A stretch of 14,265 nucleotides of DNA, from contig JALOBF010000025.1 in NCBI GenBank assembly GCA_023228385.1, forward strand, positions 1-14,265. Direction: 5' to 3'. Position numbers and translations under genes: made by a program. Positions 6,723 through 11,800 of the stretch are shown here, piece after piece. Each line of letters begins with the position of its first letter. The stretch's first letter is position 1. This DNA is from Bacilli bacterium. Lineage in GTDB: Bacteria; Bacillota_I; Bacilli_A; ML615J-28; CAG-698. The notes under the pieces are model-generated. The model ran no database searches, had not been told where the DNA came from, and saw only the letters and a program-made list of their open reading frames with translations.

Positions 6723-8660
6723 TTATTGGTTCTCTTGAATATATTTAAACTTCTTAATTACAATATTAGTATTTTCTTGTAAAACGCCTTGAGTACCGCA
6801 AAGCCTTGTTCCCCATCCGATATTGCCATAGTCGGCTTCCCATGTATGAGGAGTCCATAAATAATCACCGGGATTAAGGGTAATAACATAATCACCTTCG
6901 ACCGTTCCTTTTGTATTGCCCGGATCATTGGTTCCACCGTGCTCGGGAATCATCGGACCGACTTTATAAGTTCCGTCAATCTGTTTACTGAATACAATTT
7001 TTCCATATCCGGCAAATACAGCATTTACTCTACCGTATGTATCACAACCATAAAATTTAATAGCAACATCACCAGAATTATAGTATAGTGCGCCCGTTCC
7101 CTTATATTCAGACGGATTACCGTTGATTAAACCATTATTATTTAGCGAGTCTTGCCCCTCAAATCCATATGGCCTTAATGTTTTACGGTCAATTTGGTTA
7201 TTTCCTTCTTCGCCGGCAATAGGAATAAACGCATCTTTGGAAATAAAATATACTTTATCGCCGTACTCAATTAAATAACCGCCAAAACCGGTCTTTTCTA
7301 ATTGTTTGTCCCAAGTTCCGTGGCCATCCCAATTATTACCGCCTTCCGGTTTATCGGTGTCAGCACCACCGACATAATAAATAGGTATCAGACCTTCTTG
7401 GATAAGGCCAAAGTTAACCTTAACTTCAATCGACGTTTTATTATATGTAACAACCATAATACGATAGGCGGTATCAAATGTTGTTTTTAAGATTTCTCCT
7501 GATTCTATATCAAACAATGATTCGTCTTCGCCGTTTTTATAAGCCCAAACAACACCTTCAGCGGTCGGTAATTCATAATCGTCAATTATTTGTTCCGGAA
7601 CTTGTTCGATTATTGGGTATAAAATGCCAAGATCAGGATTTTTCAAAATAATAATTTCTTTTTCTTTTGCGAGTAAAAGATTATAATTGGCAACTAATGC
7701 TTGTCTTTCCTCAGATAAACTATTATAAGCTGTTCTGACGGCGATAACATCATTTTCATTATCTAATGTTAGTTCCGCTGGTAAATCGGCAATTAAATTA
7801 ATAACAACTAAAGCCGCCTCCAAATCAATAATTTTTTCTTCAGCGGCAATAAGTTTATCTAAACTTATTACCAGTTCTTGTTGGGGAACCGTTAGGGCAT
7901 CATAAGCAATTCTAGCGGCGCTAACATCCTCTTTATCGTTAAGAGTAACATTTACCGGTAATCTGGAAATAATAAGGTCTACGGCTTCAGCAGCCTCTCG
8001 ATTTTCTTTTTCAACTTTAAGTTGCGCTATTTTTGCAACAACCGCATTTAATTTATCAGCATTAATAACTTTACTTTGTTCGGGTGAATCTAAAGCCTCA
8101 AAAGCTTCTTTTGCGTCATTAATATCTTCTTCGTCATATAGCGTTACATCTTCAACTTCTGGCAACTCATCAATCAAATCTTTCACCGCCTGAATCGCCG
8201 CCTCTAAAGCAACCAAAGCATCATAATCTTCCTTAGCTTGAACTAATTTTTGATAATTAGAAACTTCCCCTTTCAGCAATGACTTTAAAGCATTATAAGC
8301 AACTTGTGCCGTCTGAATTTTGGACTCATCATTTAGGGTTATTATCTCCGGAATATTACTAATCAAATCTTCAACCGCTTTTATCGCTTTCAAATCAGTT
8401 AAAGCCATTTCCTTGCTTGCCAAAGCATCAATTTTAGTAACCAGCGCTTTTTGCGTTTCAGTCAACTTTTCAAACATATCACGGGCTGCTACAATTGCAG
8501 TTTCATCATTCAATGTAACTGCTGCCGGAAGAGCTTCAATAGTATCATCAACCGCAGTCGCTGCTTTCCTATCTGCATCTTCACATCCGATTAAGGCAAT
8601 ACTAAAAACAATAAACAAAAAAATAAATAAAAGCTTTAATACATTGTTTGATTTGTTCAT
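6723..8660 (-). CDS. Secreted lipoprotein with five helical repeats, Ig-like module and unknown C-terminal domain
   Basis: The 645-residue product has a lipoprotein signal: basic MNKSNNVLK, a hydrophobic core, and the lipobox LIGC with Cys26 as lipidation site. Residues 36-339 hold five repeats of about 57-68 residues with the consensus AVxxLIxxLP, then VTLxDE, then xxARxAYDALTxxQxxLV, near starts 36, 94, 154, 223 and 283. Their charged, alanine-rich helical character suggests a stalk or binding array. Residues about 345-418 look like an atrophied bacterial Ig-like module. Residues about 420-640 form an aromatic- and glycine-rich domain I cannot name, containing GDYLWTPHTWEADYGNIGWG (598-617); it may be distantly related to residues 552-706 of the neighbouring giant protein. 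No catalytic motif was recognised. The Shine-Dalgarno AAAGGAG lies 5 bases before ATG. It has its own promoter and terminator. A binding or adhesion role is inferred. Confidence 0.82.
   Translation of the reverse strand: MNKSNNVLKLLFIFLFIVFSIALIGCEDADRKAATAVDDTIEALPAAVTLNDETAIVAARDMFEKLTETQKALVTKIDALASKEMALTDLKAIKAVEDLISNIPEIITLNDESKIQTAQVAYNALKSLLKGEVSNYQKLVQAKEDYDALVALEAAIQAVKDLIDELPEVEDVTLYDEEDINDAKEAFEALDSPEQSKVINADKLNAVVAKIAQLKVEKENREAAEAVDLIISRLPVNVTLNDKEDVSAARIAYDALTVPQQELVISLDKLIAAEEKIIDLEAALVVINLIADLPAELTLDNENDVIAVRTAYNSLSEERQALVANYNLLLAKEKEIIILKNPDLGILYPIIEQVPEQIIDDYELPTAEGVVWAYKNGEDESLFDIESGEILKTTFDTAYRIMVVTYNKTSIEVKVNFGLIQEGLIPIYYVGGADTDKPEGGNNWDGHGTWDKQLEKTGFGGYLIEYGDKVYFISKDAFIPIAGEEGNNQIDRKTLRPYGFEGQDSLNNNGLINGNPSEYKGTGALYYNSGDVAIKFYGCDTYGRVNAVFAGYGKIVFSKQIDGTYKVGPMIPEHGGTNDPGNTKGTVEGDYVITLNPGDYLWTPHTWEADYGNIGWGTRLCGTQGVLQENTNIVIKKFKYIQENQ
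7644..8555 (-). repeat. Five-copy helical LP-VTL protein repeat array
   Basis: These are the codons for residues 36-339 of the lipoprotein. Each copy carries an 'LP' turn, a 'VTLxD' or similar strand, 'A-R-x-A-Y-x-x-L' and 'Q-x-x-L-V' in the same order. Copies 1, 4 and 5 are the closest to one another; copy 2 has the looser form (LLKGEVSNYQKLV), and copy 3 has three extra residues before VTL. A sixth copy occurs in the neighbouring giant protein (10766-10945). Confidence 0.85.
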
Positions 8661-8695
8661 TTGATCTCCTTTCCTAACAAACGCTTACATATAAA

Positions 8696-8724
8696 ATTAT
8701 ATCATAACTAAAATCTTCATTCAA
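8696..8724 (-). promoter_or_regulatory. Promoter of the lipoprotein gene (extended -10) with dyads upstream
   Basis: On the minus strand TTGAAT (8724-8719), 17 bases ending in TGA, and TATAAT (8701-8696) form an extended -10 promoter about 36 bases before the start codon. Two adjoining AT-rich dyads, TCAATAT-T-ATATTGA (8721-8735) and TTGATAT-A-ATATCAA (8732-8746), overlap or abut the -35 and could be operator-like. Confidence 0.8.
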
Positions 8725-8744
8725 TATTATATTGATATAATATC

Positions 8745-8796
8745 AAAAAAAAGCGTTCCTTATTAACTTATACAAGTTAAAGAACGCTTGTTTTTT
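8745..8796 (-). terminator. Intrinsic terminator of the giant surface-protein gene
   Basis: AAGCGTTCCTT (8751-8761) pairs with AAAGAACGCTT (8779-8789), with a C-A mismatch on the plus strand that is G-U on the minus strand. An inner stem TTAACTT (8763-8769) and AAGTTAA (8774-8780) forms with loop ATAC and competes with the outer stem for a few bases. Eight As (8745-8752) give the U-tract for the minus-strand gene, and T6 (8791-8796) makes it possibly bidirectional. The stem is homologous to the one at 6618-6661. Confidence 0.82.
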
Positions 8797-8827
8797 GAAT
8801 AACTATAACATTAAAATCATTTCATCC

Positions 8828-11800
8828 TTATGAAAAAGTATAAATATAAACCTCATCAAGATTAACTCTTTTGTCCTTTGTTCCTGTTTTTACAAACCGG
8901 AATCTAACCTCAGATTCTGCAGTAATACCAGCCGTTACTAAAGCTTCGCTTTCATAATCTATTTCCAATACTACCTCAGTAAGTTCATTAGGAGAAGTCG
9001 TCGCCGGCATAATTTCAACCCAGTTTTCGCCATCTTTAGATATCTCAACAGCAAGAAGAGTACCTTCATCTTTACTATAACGAGCATATTGGAATGACAA
9101 TTTAGCTACTTGTTGTAAACTGCTTTTCATGGTAACAACACCATTTTTTATTCTAACAGACTTTGTACCTACCTTTTTATCATTATCGGCGTTTCCAATT
9201 AAAGCATCATCAAGGTTCCAAGTTATATCATTTGATGTTATATCACCAGCAGCATAACTAGTTTTTGTAACATCTTCAAATCCGGTATAGTAAAGGAGCG
9301 TCGGATCTAAAAATTTAACAGTTACAACGACAGTGATAGTGTCTTGGACCTCACCAATAGTAAGTTTGGCGGTTAAATTAACAACCGCATCCTTAGTTAC
9401 TGTACCAACCTCACCGGTTGCAAGGTCAATAACTTCATTATCAGTTGTCCATTCAATAGTTACTCCCATTAATTCTGACGGAAGATCAACAGATGAGTCC
9501 ATATCAAATTGTTTACCATCAAATAAAGCAAGTAATGCTTTTACAACATCCATCTTAATAGCTTCATCAATAACAATTTGGTCTAATGAACCTAACATTA
9601 ATTGTACTTCTTCTTTATATTGGCTGACTGGAATATTGATAAAGTCAACATTAGCACCAATTTCCAATACACTAAATAATGCCTTTAATTCAGCAAATGG
9701 CGCAACGCTATAGTCCACCCTAATAGTTATATCAACTATATCATTGGTAATAATAACGCTGTATGCACCTGTTCCAATAGTAGGAATTGCCTTAATTTTA
9801 AATCCTTTGACAGAAACTAATGAGCCTTGTAAAGCAAGTAAATCGGCTAATTCAACTTCATCAACAAATTCAACCGAGGTCGGTAATTCTTGAGCAGTTG
9901 CTAAAACTTCAATATCCGCCAAATTGCTGATTTGAACTAAGTTGTTGTATACAGCGCGTGTACCCTTTACTTTAACTAAATTGCCGATAACTAATTTGTC
10001 AGCAAATGAAGCATCGCCTCCTAAATAAAGATAAATTCCGGCACCATCATCTTGGATAAAAGCGTTGTTGCCAACCAGAGCCGTTATAATACCTTTTGTA
10101 ATCACTTCATTGCCTACATCTGCTCCTCTTACTGTAGTAATAGTCATTAACCATTTTGCATAAAGGTCTAGCGGTTTATAATAACCTGCGGGAATCTCAG
10201 TCCATGCATCACCGGTAAAATCAGCATTATCATACCAACCGCCAAAGACATATCCTTCTCTTACCACTGTCGGTAAAAGAAGAGCATCACTTTCAAATGA
10301 ATATTTAATTAATAAATATTCTGGCGGCATCATATTCATGGTTTCTTCGGTAACATATGATGCAGGTTTTACATTCATAATGTATTGTTTGATTCGGTGT
10401 TTACCTACCCATTTAATGCTACCCCAAAATGATTGACTTGAATTTACAGTAACAGTAAATTCTTCCATCATGTCAAAAAACGGAAGCCACTTACTATTAT
10501 ACTCTGGCTGATTGATAAATTTATTTTTTGCAGGATTGCTTTCTCTATCATTATTATTATATAACTGTAAAACATAAGTATCAGTGTGCCAAAGACCATC
10601 ATAACCGCTAGTCTTACCAACTCCATGCATAAAGTCAGTTAAACTTTCAGTAGGCTTAACATAATCGTAAAAATCACTAAGGAAAGCTTCTATCATTGCC
10701 GTTTTATCAGCAAAAACAGGATGTAACCGTTCGCCTTCATTTAGATGATAAGTCGGTTCATGAACAGCTATTATAACTGCAAGTTCAGCTTCTTTAGTCT
10801 CTAGATATGCTAAATTCTGTATAAAACCTTTTTGGCTTTCGGTTAAAGCATCATATGCAACTCTGGCGGCTTCAACATCAGCTTTATCTTCTGGAGTTAA
10901 CTCTTCAGGTAATGCTGAAATCAAAGCATCAACAGCAGCAGCGCATGAGCGGTCATATAAATCGTCAACCAGTTTATGATCATAGATGAAAGCAAAATTA
11001 TATAATGTTTCATCTTTTTTAATAACGATGTATTTATATTCACCGTCTGATTTATATGATAAATCTAAATCATCCTTACAAACACCAAACCATAATACTG
11101 TATCAGTATCCGGTACTAGATCGATCGGTTCTACCAACCATTCTCCCGCCTTTTTAACCACAGTAATTACACTGATTGTATCAATATCAAGGGACAGTCC
11201 CGGAACCGTTACTTTAATATACCATGTTTTGTGTTCTTCATTATAGACAGCCTTATAATCAACTTCCGGTTCGATCTCTGTACCTAAGAACTCCCATTTT
11301 GCATGGAACTCTAGCGGTTCATGATATTTAGCGGGAATCTCAGTCCAGGCATCACCGGTAAATTCAGGATTATCATACCATCCGCCAAAAGAACATCCGT
11401 CTTTTTCCACTACTGGTAAGACAAGTTTCGCACTTTCAATTGAATATTTAAGCGGCAGATATTCTTGGGGGAATAAGTTATAGACAGCATCCGAAACATA
11501 ACCCCATGGTTTTGTCGACATTACATAGACTTTAATCCGCAAGAAACCAACAAAAGTATCGTTATAGAAATGTTGATCCTTATTAACGCCGTTTACAAAC
11601 TTGTCCACAACATCAAAGAGCGGTAACCATTTATTCATATATTTTGCAGAAGAAATAAAGTAAGCTTCATCAACTTCAGTCGGACGGGGTCCGGCATAAA
11701 TCTTTGTTTTATATTCTTCATTGGAATGCCATGTTCCATCGTAACCTTCAGTTTTATCCACTCCGTGCATAAATACAGAGAGTTCATCTTCAGGATTGAT

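Noticed and set aside
7644..8555. Tandem repeats as a CRISPR-like array
   Set aside because: The periodicity is about 170-200 bases, diverged and fully coding, with no short identical repeats or spacers.
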